From Lathyrus oleraceus (Eukaryota > Streptophyta > Magnoliopsida > Fabales > Fabaceae), in assembly GCF_024323335.1 (NCBI RefSeq), contig NC_066581.1:436616238-436680237 (forward strand): a stretch of 64,000 nt of DNA. The letters run 5' to 3'. This document shows, piece after piece, positions 1 to 10,953 of this stretch. The position numbers and the translations under genes were made by a program. Positions within the stretch are counted from its first letter, which is position 1; each line of letters begins with the position of its first letter. The notes under the pieces are model-generated. The model saw only the letters and a program-made list of their open reading frames with translations, was not told where the DNA came from and ran no database searches.

Positions 1-1479
1 CATTAAGGACCTTCAGGAGTGCCTCTCTGTGTGCCTCGGAACACAGCAGAAGTGAGAGAATAAATATCTTGGATGGCATTTGAATCAACTGATCGACTAC
101 CTTGTAATCTCTTTTCTTTATAATTCTCAACATTTCATCCACATCCTTCGCAAAAGCAAGCTCAGAGCCAGCCTGTGGTGCAGAGGTACCCTCATTCACA
201 ACTTGCTTGCCTTTGGCCTTCGCCGCGGCGTCAACACTATCAGGTTGGGTAACCGGTGGTGAGAACAGTCTACCACTTCTGGTGAATCGCCCGATTCCAC
301 CAACATTGTCCACTGCGGGATCTTTTATCTCATTTCCAGGTTCAGACTTCTGATCCTGCACCTCTTCTACTTTCAATGGCTGCTCCACTCCATGATCATG
401 CGTGTACACACTCCCCCCGTAATGCCAAGGAATGGCCCTTTCGCTGGTGAAAGGTAAAGGACCAGGGGTCGTGATGGTCATAGTGGATTGATGCGGTCGC
501 ATTGGTGGTACCGGTTGCGCTACTGGCGCACTGATCTGAGCGGTCGGGTAGAAAATTATGATAGTGGGAACGTCACAGTCATACTCATAAATCTTATTTA
601 TTGAAGTACGAACATCTGAAACATCGGAATCAAGTTCAGCAAGTACATCAGAATCAAACACCATGTTTGGAATATCAGCAACAACATCAAAAAAATTAAT
701 TACATCATTGGGAATTACAAAATCAGCAGGAACAACATTTGTAAATTCTTCAGCATCTTCAGGAAAGAGAGGATCAACATCTGCATTCTCAACAACCCCT
801 TCAACAACCCCTTCAACAGACCTTTGGGCAGATAAGTCTTCAGCTTGGAGGATACCATCGTCAAGCAAGGCCTGGATACCCTGCTGCAGCTTCACACAAC
901 CCCCACTCTATGCAACACAACCCAAACAACCGCTCCCACAGCCGGGGAAAACATCTGCCTTTAGCAAGTATTCTTTAATTTCTAACAACGGAGTCTTCAA
1001 CTTCAACACCTCCTTGACTAATTTGACTTCTCCTTCAACCATGTTAGCATTTGCTCTACCATGCTGCGGCATAGGATTGTTGACAACATTAGGAGCCGGC
1101 GCGAAGTTAATGGCCTTTTAATCAATAAGGTCCTGAACTACGTGCTTAAAAGCTTTGCAGTTCTCAATAGTGTGGCCAGGTGCCAGAGAATGGAAATTAC
1201 ACCTAGCATTGGCGTCATAACCCACTGGAAGCCTGCCAACGGGAGGAGCCAAAATGCGTAACTGCACAAGTGGCAAATGTTGAAGGTTGGGAAGCAAATG
1301 GGCATACGACATCGGAAGAGTGTCGAAACGCCTATCTATCATCCTCTGTCTCTGTTGATAAGTAGGTCTGTTACCCTGTTATTGTTGGTATTGATTTTGT
1401 TGACGTTGAGGTTGTTGTTGTTGCACTGGTGCTGCAACCGAAATGGTCACTGCTGCAACATAAGGTTGTTAATGGTAAT
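1..1479 (-). pseudogene. Ogre-like gag-protease region of element A (second part, runs off left edge)
   Basis: Read on the minus strand this continues the gag interrupted by element S at 1479/32740. It contains a Gln-rich stretch (about 1370-1430), a CCHC-like motif of the form C-x3-H...H-x4-C near 1155-1205 (ending HTIENC), and at 1-110 a stretch with the core MPSK followed by LSLLL. The same order is seen in the gag of element G at 15700-16800, which is how I identify it. Several in-frame stops (near 1380, 1118 and 890) break it, so no full polyprotein can be made. The protease active site would lie beyond the left edge. Known family role: Gag forms the particle and protease matures it. Confident as Tat/Ogre-clade Gag; exact breakpoints less so. 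Confidence 0.8.
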
Positions 1480-2579
1480 TGAAATTCTGGTATCAAATAT
1501 AAGATGTCGAAGGTAATGTTACGACACTGATATCTGCTAATACACAATGGATAAAATAAACAGAATGGTAAAGCGAATAACACAAGCAATTGTTAACCCA
1601 GTTCGGTGCAACTCACCTACGTTTGGGGGCTACCAAGCCAGGAAGGAAATTCACTATAATAGAATTAGTTCAAAGTCTATCCGTACACTTCACCAAGTTA
1701 CAGTCTTTCTCACCTAATCTCTACCCGTGCAATTTCTACCTAAGCACTCTTAGATATGAGAACCCACTCACTTCCCTTACAATTACACACCCGTGATTTT
1801 AAACAACAATCCCTTGTGAAAAGAAAATACTTTTCAATTATAAACTCTTGATTTTACTTCACAGTTTCAATCAAGAAGACACACTCTTGATCTTGCTTCA
1901 AAGCTTTGATCAAGAAGACAAATCAGTCCAATTCAATCATCAATGGATGACTTGAATGACCTACAGACACAAACCCTAGCTCTCTCTCTAAATTTCGCTC
2001 AGTCTTGGTTGTGTGTTCAAATAGGTTTTCTGAGTCCATTTTTATAGAAACATTGGACAACTTGAAAACCCTAAATATATTTTCCAATCAAATCTTTTCA
2101 TATCAGCTGTAAAGATCTCCTTGGAAAATAAACAAATCTGGTTGAAATCCCTGAAAGAATGTGCCAGCTAGCCATATCTTCAATCAACCAATGATTGCCA
2201 TTAATTGTGCAATCACAAAACACCAGACATTCATACTGAATGTTCTGTGTACAGGATGTCATGACATCGGGTCTGACATCTGGAAAAATCCTGCATAATC
2301 CAATTTCCTTTTATAGCAGGTACAACCATATCAGATACCATGACATTGTGTATGTCATCTGAAACAATCCTGCATGAACATGTCTTCCAATTAAGCTCCA
2401 GCAGGTACATCCAATATCAGACGCCTTAGCATTGTAAGTGGCATTCTGAAACAATCCTGCTTGCACATGTTCTTTAACTCCAGCAGGTACATAGGATATC
2501 TTATGTTAAGACATCACACATGACATCTTGTGAACACTCTTTATTTTACCAAAATTGCTGCCAACACTTAGAATCAACA
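1480..2579 (-). repeat. 3' LTR of element S (Sirevirus)
   Basis: 1100 bp, begins and ends with TG/CA. Matches 31640-32739 along its whole length without indels; by hand I count about 24 substitutions (18 transitions, 6 transversions). On the minus strand a TATA-like TATAAAAA lies at 2046-2039. The stretch 2230-2520 contains three degenerate repeats of roughly 85 bp, each carrying a CAGGTAC-type core and an AATCCTGC core. Confidence 0.95.
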
Positions 2580-3340
2580 AACTCCCCCTTTGGCAAATTT
2601 TGGCTAAAACATATATCTGTCCTTTTTGTTCACAAGGCAAACTATCAGCAGTTAAACCACATAACAGTAGTTTAATCAGCAGCAGAAGCAAAAAACAATT
2701 ACTAGCTATGGCTACTAGTAATACACATATGCACAAGGGTACTTCTCCTCCCCCTAAATTTGTGCAACAATCAACAGAATTACTAGTTATGGATGCAACT
2801 AGTAAGACACACAAATGCACAGTGCACAAAGGTACTTCTTCTCCCCCCTAAATCTGTGCATTCACCAAAAAACAGCTACTGAACTCCAGTACCTGTATCA
2901 GCCAGAATGTCATACTGACATCTGCTACAACAACAGCACCTGTGCACCTCTTTCAATAATAGTTGTCCTTCTGATCAGCCACATACAACTTCCATATCAA
3001 GCACTTCTCCCCCTTTTTAGTCAAAATTGACCAAAGGTGACCAATCAGACAAATTAAATGTCTATTAGCATAGCAGAGAAAGTTAAAACAGATGTTATAA
3101 CATTAAGCATGTTAAAACATAATATTCAGGAAGTACACAACCATCATTATACACAGCAAAAAAGATGAGACAATGAACAAATCCAAGGAACTCATCAAGA
3201 GCCCTAAATATTACATAACAGGCATCAAGAGGACTGCCACAAAATACAAAAACCAACAAGACAACAGCCTTCCAAACAGCAGCCCAACTTCCACCACACC
3301 TTCCAGCACCCCTCCAAGTCTTCAATACAGCCATGGATAA
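2580..3340 (-). other. 3' untranslated region and polypurine tracts of element S
   Basis: Non-coding stretch between the envelope-like ORF and the 3' LTR. The polypurine tract that primes plus-strand DNA abuts the LTR at 2580-2591 (minus strand AAAGGGGGAG). Similar purine tracts recur at about 2748-2756, 2838-2848 and 3007-3015. I see no credible gene; the small frames here are not conserved. Confidence 0.8.
2690..2862. repeat. Tandem pair (about 85-95 bp each) carrying polypurine tracts
   Basis: The segments about 2700-2770 and 2780-2862 are near copies: each has an ACTAGT core, an ACACA run, a GGTACTTCT core and then a CTCCCCC tract. Multiplied polypurine tracts ahead of the 3' LTR have been described for Sireviruses, so this looks like a family trait. 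Confidence 0.75.
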
Positions 3341-4940
3341 TTAATCAGAAGAAGAAGTATCTCCTTCACCTTTATCTTCATCTTCAGAACCCTCAGAGCT
3401 TCTGGAGCTGCCAATGGATTGTGGTTTTCCATCTGAATCCTTTCCAGCCTTTTCTAACTCCTCCTTTTCAAGGCTACAGATAAGGGCTTCCAAAGCTTCT
3501 TTTCTTGCCTTGGCCACCTTCATACCTTCCTCTAATTCCTTGCAGATATCTTTCAATTGATTAATTAGGCTCCCTTGAGATGCAGGTCCCCTTCTGGCAG
3601 ATGTCATAACAACATCATTGACATGACTACCCTCAAAAAACTTATAGTGAATTGATAGAGGGGTCTTTCTCCTGCTTGGAATATCACTTGTACTCAGGAT
3701 TCCTGGTTGTTGATTCAGGATGATGCCACAGATGATAGAAGGGAATGCAATGGGCAACTTTACAGCATCGGTGGAGGCATGTTTGATGGTTTGATCAAAC
3801 ACAAACTTTCCAAAATTGTAGTTTATCTTAGTTCCAATGGCATGAATGATCCTCCCAATAGCAATGGAGATGGTAGATATGTGATTAGTAGGTACCCAAT
3901 TTGCTGACCAATCTTATGCAGAATGGCATACTTCACAATGAGCTTACTAGCTGATAGGTGTTTCCTACTAGGCCATTCCTTAACTTGGCCAGCTGTAATA
4001 ATTCTACAGACCTCATTGTATGTGGTCTCTAGATCTACTCCTCCATTAGTTCCTCTTCCTAGGAACTTGTTGATGATAGTAGGTGAAAGTTTCACACACT
4101 TACCCCTTACAAAAACTTTGCAGCCCTCCCTGCTGTTTCTTTCATATATCTCCTCAGGGATGTTCACAAGGAATTCTTTGGCTAATCCCTCATAGCATTG
4201 AGGCAGAGTAGTCACAGTTTTCACAAGACCAGCTGTCTTAATTAACTCCATGACTTCCTTTACTTCACTTTCCTCTTTTCCCAATTCTCTTTCAACTGCT
4301 ACCCTTCTTTGAGTCACAACCTTCCATTTGGCAGCACCACCTTCCACGTGAAACGAGATATTGTCAAGATGAACAACAGCCACTTTGTTTGGAGACTTCT
4401 TTGCAAGCTTCCTTTTAACAGGGGGAATGTCTGAGACATCATATTCGACATCCTCATCAGATTCAGAACTCTCACTTTTCTTCATCTTCCTGACCTCTAC
4501 TTTACTCCAAGTCTTGGAGGGACCTATACCAACAACCCTTTTCTCTTTCCTACCTGTCCTTATCTCAGCCATACTCTTCCTTTTTCTCAGTCTATTAGCT
4601 ACACTTGTTTTCACAAGATTGACCAACGTGTCATCTTCTTCCTCAAACCCTTCTTCCTCAATGTCCTCAGCAGTATCAGGGGACATACTAGGTAAGTTTT
4701 TTCCAAGAGAACATAGTCCCTCAGCAGCTACTTCCTTTTCTGTTTTAGATGAGTCATCATCTTTCTCAACTTGGGTTTCCACCTCATGTGAGGGGTCCCT
4801 TCTGGACAGAGGGGTAAAAATGTCCTTAACTCCATGCTCTTCATTCAGTATCCTAGTAACTAGGTTTCTTATGATGCGATCAGTAGAGTGCATGTCCTCT
4901 TTCTCAGGCAATTCTTCAGGAGTGTTGCCTTGTTTAGCTC
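3341..4940 (-). pseudogene. Envelope-like ORF of element S, main part (frameshifted, 5' end cut by Ogre G)
   Basis: Minus-strand frames 4940-3823 and 3802-3341 are two pieces of one protein. The first has a charged, Ser/Glu-rich, Lys-rich N-terminal half, then a folded region (about 4200-3900) of the type annotated in legumes as putative plant transposon protein or Sirevirus envelope-like. The second has a coiled-coil segment (about 3560-3450) and an acidic tail ending in Ser-Asp. The pieces join after a one-base shift near 3900-3912. The N-terminus lies at about 28990-28636 on the other side of Ogre G; the ATG of the apparent long frame falls inside the Ogre LTR and is spurious. I see no signal peptide or clear membrane segment in these pieces. 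Function is unknown; the link to true envelope proteins is only by position. Confidence 0.82.
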
Positions 4941-6055
4941 TGTAAGACCCCAATTTTGTCCCTAAGATCCCTCATGGCATCATATCATACCATATCATTG
5001 CCTCAAGGATCATTGTGCACCTTGCCTCCTTCCTTGTGGGTTGGTTATCCTTTTTGAGAGTGGTTCTTGATCACCAAGCATGTTTTGCATTTGTATATCA
5101 TTGCTTTTCTTGTTACTACTAACCAAAAGTACAAAAATATGTCATCTAACCTTTGTCTTGCAGATGAAGCAGTCAAAGGCAGTCATTGAGCAATAGATGG
5201 TGGCCATTCTTGAGAATTTGGACACCACAGTCATTAACAAGAGCTTACATAAACCATGTGATCATTTTGAATCAAAATCCCAAGTGGTAGAGGCTTGAAT
5301 TTCATCAGAACATTGCCAGGTCAATTGGAGGCCTAGAAAGTCAACAACCAAGTCAACTGTGGATTTGGAGGTGGGAAGTGATTAGAAATACTTCATTCAT
5401 GCTCAAACAAGTCTCATTTGATATTTCAAACATCAACATTGAAGAAAATAAAGTCAGGTCAAAACTTTCCAAAAATAGAAAGTGACCTATAATTCAAATT
5501 TGCCAAAAATGGAAAGGTTTTAACCTAACTTCAACTTCAAATTACATCATCAAGAAAGCTCAAATGAAAATTTGTTGAACATGAAAGTTGTAGATCTTTC
5601 TCTCCCATTTCCAAAAAGTCCAAGATCATCAATTTATCATGTGTGGTTAAGGAGATATGATCAAAACATGGCCAAGTGTGCATTGAGATTCAAATGTGCA
5701 TAACTTCTCAACCAAAGCTCCAAATTGGATGGCTCTTTTTTGTACATTCTTCTTTTGACCTATACTTTCCAAAACATGCATTGCATTTCATCAATTGTCA
5801 TCATATGAACATGTGCCAATTCACTTGATTTTTGGAGGGAATTTTTAAAGTTTAAAATTGGTGAATTATTTGAACATTCTATCATTGCCAATAGCTCCAA
5901 AATGATATTTTAAGTGAAATTGAAGCATTTTCGTGTACTGTTCATGCATGCATATCATGCATGAGGTGAAATTGCTAATTTGCACATACACCACATTTTT
6001 GCTAATCCAATTACCATTTGGCTTAAACATGATTAAGAGCATGATTAGGAGGGAG

Positions 6056-6061
6056 TATATA
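6056..6061 (+). promoter_or_regulatory. Putative TATA box of Ogre G 5' LTR
   Basis: GGAGTATATAACACAAACCC; the same motif is at 24652-24658 in the 3' LTR. It lies about 1.1 kb into the LTR, consistent with the end of U3. Inference from motif and place only. Confidence 0.6.
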
Positions 6062-8670
6062 ACACAAACCCTAACTGTTTTCAGCTAACAACAATTCATT
6101 TTCATATCTAGATCCAAATTCTTGAAATTTTTCTCTCAATTTTTCTTCAAATTTCTTCAAACCAAACCACAATCCATCACTTGATTCATCATCTGGAAGC
6201 ATCATTGAGTAGAATTGCACGTGGAATCAAGAGATTTGGCACAGTTTGAAGCAACTTGAAGCTTGAACACATCAAATGGTGAAATATGATTTTGGAGTGG
6301 TCGTGCACAATTAAGCATCAATTCTTCATCCAATCATCTGTACAGTATTGTAGAAGAGATTTGAAGCATTGCAAGGCCTGGATAACACGATTCACCAAAG
6401 CTGCTCTTCAAGAGGTTCCAAATCGATCCTCTTATTTCCCAAAATTGTTATGCTATTGCTGTAGATCTCTTAATGCTGATGAATCTGAGCTTTATTTCAT
6501 GAAATTCCATGCCAAATTGAGTTAGATATGTTAGATTAAAATTTCATGTGTGATTTTTCTTTTCTTCGATCTGTGCACGTGTGATGTTTTCTTGATGAAT
6601 TGTTTATGGATTCTTGTTGTATGATGGAAGATCTTTACAATGATATGCTCATTTATGATTTCTGGAACTTTTGGAATTTTCTGGAAAAATTGGATGAAGA
6701 TCTTCATGATCTTCATCGTGTTCTTCATATGTTCTTCAGTTTTTCCAGTTACCTGCTAATTTTCTTGCAACCTTCATGTTTCCTGCGGATTTCTGTTGCT
6801 TTGCATGTGTTAGCTAGGTTAAGTCATGCATTGGTCCACGTCCTCGCTTGTTTGGCAGAATGAATGGTTCACACGCGTTTGACCAAGCACAATCAGCTTT
6901 GACTTGCCAACTAGATTAATGAAACGGCTGCGTTTCATTCAGCCAGGGCGCGCTAATTCAAAATGTTTCTCACTTCGATTCCGTGCCATTCCATTTATTT
7001 CAAATGTGCTTCATTATTTTCTTTTCCCTCCACTCATTCATATGTTATGCTTCATCATTCTTTTTAATTTTTCTCATCTTCTAAAATTCATAAATAATTG
7101 AAAAATGCTCCAAAAAATATGAGGATTTTTGCATTGCATTCCTTATCTTGTCTATAATTTTTTGATGATTAATTTCAAAATTGTGCATGGCTGGAATTGT
7201 TTTTGTGCTAGGGAAGGTGAACATGTATGCATTTTGTACCTTGCCTTGCTATATCATTTGTGAAATGCTGAGCTTTTATCCAATGAATCTGAAATTTTAC
7301 ATGTTGAAACTAGACTCTTGGCTTGAAATTATGGTGTTGATTTGGTATTTTTATCATGTGTCATTGCTGTTTTATGATCATGTTAAGGTAGGTGTGACAA
7401 TTTGTGTCACACCTTTGCTTGTTCATCTTATGTGATGTGTCTGCCTTACCAAATGAATTCCAATTGCTCTGATTTTTTGTGTGATGCTTGATATGGATGT
7501 TATGAATGAGCATGAATTTTCTTGGAATTATTTGATTGATTTCTGATTTAATTGAGATTTTTCATTCTGGTTGGTCACATTTGAGCTTTAAAATTGCCTT
7601 GAACTTCAATTGATCATGAAATACTTTTGGCATATGATATTGATGTGAGACCTTTTGGATTGTTTCAAGATGTGTTTGAAGTTGATTCATGTTAATTTTC
7701 AGCTTCTGTTTTGAATTTTTTCTCCATCTTTGACCCTAGGCTTTGACCTAGTGGTTTGCCTCTCATGTTTGAGCTTTGATTTCAGGTTGAACATCCAAGT
7801 TATATTGTTCATGATGCTCCATCATTTGAGTATTTGATGTTTGCCTTTGACTACTAACATTGTGTGTTTTGTAGGGTTGTTAATTCATTTGAGCTTGACT
7901 TGTGGCTTATGCCCTTTGCTTATTGGGTTTGGCTGTTGATATTAACTGTTGGTTGTTTGTCTGTATAGTTGTACTGATTTGTTTGATGTTTCCACAGGTA
8001 CATAAGTTGCTTAAGTTCATTTTGAACTTGCTTTTACTTGGTTGCTTAACCACTTAGGTATAACCTCTCTTTTTTATGTAGTCTGGAAGACCTGTCCTGT
8101 TATGTGGTGGCAGGCACCTGTCTGAAGTCCTCCTTAAGAGGCAATGCTTGTGATTGTTTACTCTTTGTGCCAAGCAGGAAAAGTCCTCATATGAGGCAAT
8201 TGGTAGATAAAAGAGATGTGTAGTCCATCTCCTACTATTCAGTGTGTCATCCCTTTGCTCACATAACATGTTGATGCATTGTGGATACTAACCCAAGATC
8301 TTATAGAGTCATATCATTTGTGGAGAAGAGTTCCAACTTTCTGAACTCCCACACCTTCTATTATTCAAAGCTCTCCCTGACCAGGGATAAGAGCTATGAG
8401 GCACACCCCTCATCTCCATTTCATCTGCTTCACCCTAACTCAATGTTAGGGTTAAGAGCACAACATACCCCATTCTAGTTGACTTTAAAGTCTAACCTTG
8501 CTTGAGCCTAATTGATTGTATATAGTGTGTGCTAATTGACTTATTTGTCTGCTTACTTGATTCATCTGTGCATATCTGCTTGAGTGTGCCTTAGTGCATT
8601 TATCATCATCATTTGTATATCATTTCATAAACTTTGCTTTATAGCATTTTTGCTTTGTCCATGGAGGAGA

Positions 8671-9015
8671 CAAGCATAAGTCCATTACTTGGCAGTTGTT
8701 CCTATGATATGGTGGGAGACTAGTATAAGTCCATTGATTGGCATCTGGTATCCTTGTTATTTTGTTGTGAGAGACTAGTATAAATCCATTGATTGGCATC
8801 TGGTATCATTGTTTTGTTTTAGGAGATTGGTGTAAATCCATTGATTGGTATCCGGTATCCACCTTTGTTTGTGAGATTAGTGTAAGTCCATTGATTGGCA
8901 TCTGGTATCATTTGTTTTGTTTTAGGAGATTGGTGTAAATCCATTGATTGGTACCCGGTATCCATGTTTGTTTTAGGAGATTGGTATAAGTCCATTGATT
9001 GGCATCCGATATCCA
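8671..9015. repeat. Minisatellite inside Ogre LTR (about 7 units of 50-60 bp)
   Basis: Seven units share the core TCCATTGATTGG followed by TATC, at about 8678, 8720, 8786, 8839, 8887, 8940 and 8991. The same array is in the 3' LTR (about 27270-27612), so it predates the insertion. Confidence 0.9.
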
Positions 9016-10040
9016 ATTGCTTTGTTCATTTGCTTATTTGCTCATTGCCTATTCCAAAGGAATCACTTGAATCATCTACATATGATTTCAAGAGGTGAAC
9101 ATCTAAGAAGTTTTACACTCCCTCACCCTCCCACCTTTTGTTTCTTTAAACCTCCATTTGCATGTTAATCTCAACCTGAAAAATATTGTGCAAACATTGT
9201 CATTTCTTTTCAAATTAGAAACCTAGGCTTTAGGCCTTTGATTTTTCAAACTCCATTTCATAATACTTCTTTGAATTGAATTCTAATCATACTTTGACCA
9301 TCTTTTGTGAATAATCCTAATTGGTTAATTTCACTCATTCAATTGTTTTGTGGCTTTGTCCATTCTTGATAAGTTTTCATGCATTAGCCATAGGTTTGAT
9401 TTATCCTAGTTGGTTGATATTAATCTCACCTTCTTGTCCTTAGTGATTGAATTGTAAGACTTCCTTGCTTATTATAGGGTTAACCCCTCACTAGCAAGTT
9501 GAAGCTCTTCTCACATGGTGGACTTGTTGTTTGTATAAGGTTGAGTTTTCTCCCGTGGATAACAAAAGACCTTAGGGCTTTTGTTTTAAAATGAATCCAC
9601 TCATATTTTGGAAATCTTTTAGCCGAACTACGACGTTTTGATCCTTACCTTCCATGGAAAGGTACGTAGGCAACGGGTTCATCCGTTCAAATACAAAAAC
9701 AATAAAAATTGTATATTCTTTTCTCATCCTTTCAATCCATGTTTGCACAATAAATATTTCATAAACAAATAACATTTCGTACAACAAGTGTGAAAAGGGC
9801 TCCCTAGGAGTACCTAGGACGTTTTGGGTGCCTAACACCTTCCCATTGCGTAATTAACCCCTTACCCAGATCTCTGATCTTTTCATTGGTTTTCTATGTG
9901 TAAAACTTCTTAGGCTTTTGTTCGCTTTTTAGCCATTCCTTTGGATAAATAAAAGTGCGGTGGCGACTCGATTCTTTGTATGCTTTGCTTTTGATTTAGT
10001 CAATAAATCATAAAGTGACGAATACACCGCTACAGAAAAG

Positions 10041-10058
10041 TGGCGACTCTGCTGGGGA
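10041..10058 (+). promoter_or_regulatory. Primer binding site of Ogre G
   Basis: TGGCGACTCTGCTGGGGA begins six bases after the LTR end. It is the primer site reported for Ogre, assigned in the literature to a tRNA-Arg; I could not check it against tRNA sequences. The same 18 bases occur at 62646-62663. Confidence 0.9.
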
Positions 10059-10953
10059 ATGAATATCCTTAGTGGTATTGCCTACTTTTCACCCTTGTTG
10101 TATGATATTGTTTATTTGTTATATGACATATTTTTGTACAATTTGGGATAACTGTATTGATTGTAATGTTTGAATTGCTTGATATACAATTGATGTTTGC
10201 TTCGTGATCTCTGTGAGATGAGTTCTATACCCGAACTCGAGTGCACCTTAGGATAGGAGAATGGCATAGTCTTGTCGACTTGTGTGGAGTATTCCTTAAC
10301 AAGTTGACTTGCGAGTCCATTCACTTGGTGGAGGTCATGTTGGATTAATAATGTCACACAAGTTATTTGTGGTTAGGCATTATTCTTTCAATCATGTGCC
10401 TTAGAAGCCAAGGACCTTAGTTTACCAAGCCCATCTTGGCCTATTTTTAGGATGTAGTGCGGAGGTCGTTCAGATGTTAGATCTGATGCGATTGTTATGC
10501 GATACTACACTCATAAGAGTCTCTCTTGAGAATATTTCTGGAATACGAGTATTCATTCCTTCGATAATATTCAAAAGATGGGATGATGACTATGGGAACC
10601 TCTGGTAGAACATGTTCGGCAAGTTTAAACCCTAGTACACTCCCTTTGGGTGGTTCTTAACCAAGACTCCATGCTCGTGACTCTCAGCAAACCCGTGATT
10701 CATGGTTGAGTCGTTCAGACATCCTTAATATCAATGGAACTTGGGTGTCGATAAGGTGAAAACCGTAATCCACCAAAATGGATGATTGATATTAAGGATG
10801 ATTGAGCCGGTTCCTGTATTGTTAATATCAATGGAACTTGGGTGTCGATAAGGTGAAAACCATAATCCACCAAAATGGATGATTGATATTAAGGATACTA
10901 TGAGCTTTCCCATGACCTTTGTCTGGTGTGCTTTGCTTGATCCTTGAGTGTGA
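10059..10953 (+). other. Leader between primer site and ORF1 of Ogre G
   Basis: About 0.9 kb of non-coding leader; its counterpart in element E is 62664-63557. It contains the paired hairpins described separately and no convincing gene. Confidence 0.7.
10721..10892. repeat. Duplicated hairpin in Ogre leader
   Basis: Arms ATCCTTAATATCAAT (10721-10735) and ATTGATATTAAGGAT (10785-10799) are exact reverse complements with a 49-base loop. A second copy has arms TTAATATCAAT (10822-10832) and ATTGATATTAA (10882-10892) with a nearly identical loop. Element E has one decayed copy near 63335-63405. Confidence 0.85.

Larger units (their letters stand above)
4941..10034 (+). repeat. 5' LTR of Ogre G
   Basis: 5094 bp, TG...CA, opening TGTAAGACCCC and closing CCGCTACA. 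Aligned by eye with 23520-28635; in the first roughly 760 bp I see about 13 substitutions and two indels. It carries a TATA box (6056-6061) and a tandem repeat (about 8670-9015). Small frames inside it recur in the 3' LTR with differences and are not genes. Confidence 0.95.

Noticed and set aside
3823..4953. A complete 376-residue minus-strand gene
   Set aside because: Its ATG lies in the Ogre LTR and its C-terminal end is a frameshift product; it is part of the split envelope-like ORF of S.
6286..7435. Several small plus-strand ORFs (also at 25197-26031)
   Set aside because: They lie in both LTRs of G, differ in length between copies and match no family; U5/R sequence read by chance.
8671..9015. 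CRISPR-like array or coding repeat
   Set aside because: Spacers are nearly the same from unit to unit and the array is present in both LTRs: a minisatellite.
10041..10058. tRNA gene fragment
   Set aside because: Only the 18 bases complementary to a tRNA 3' end, next to an LTR: primer binding site.
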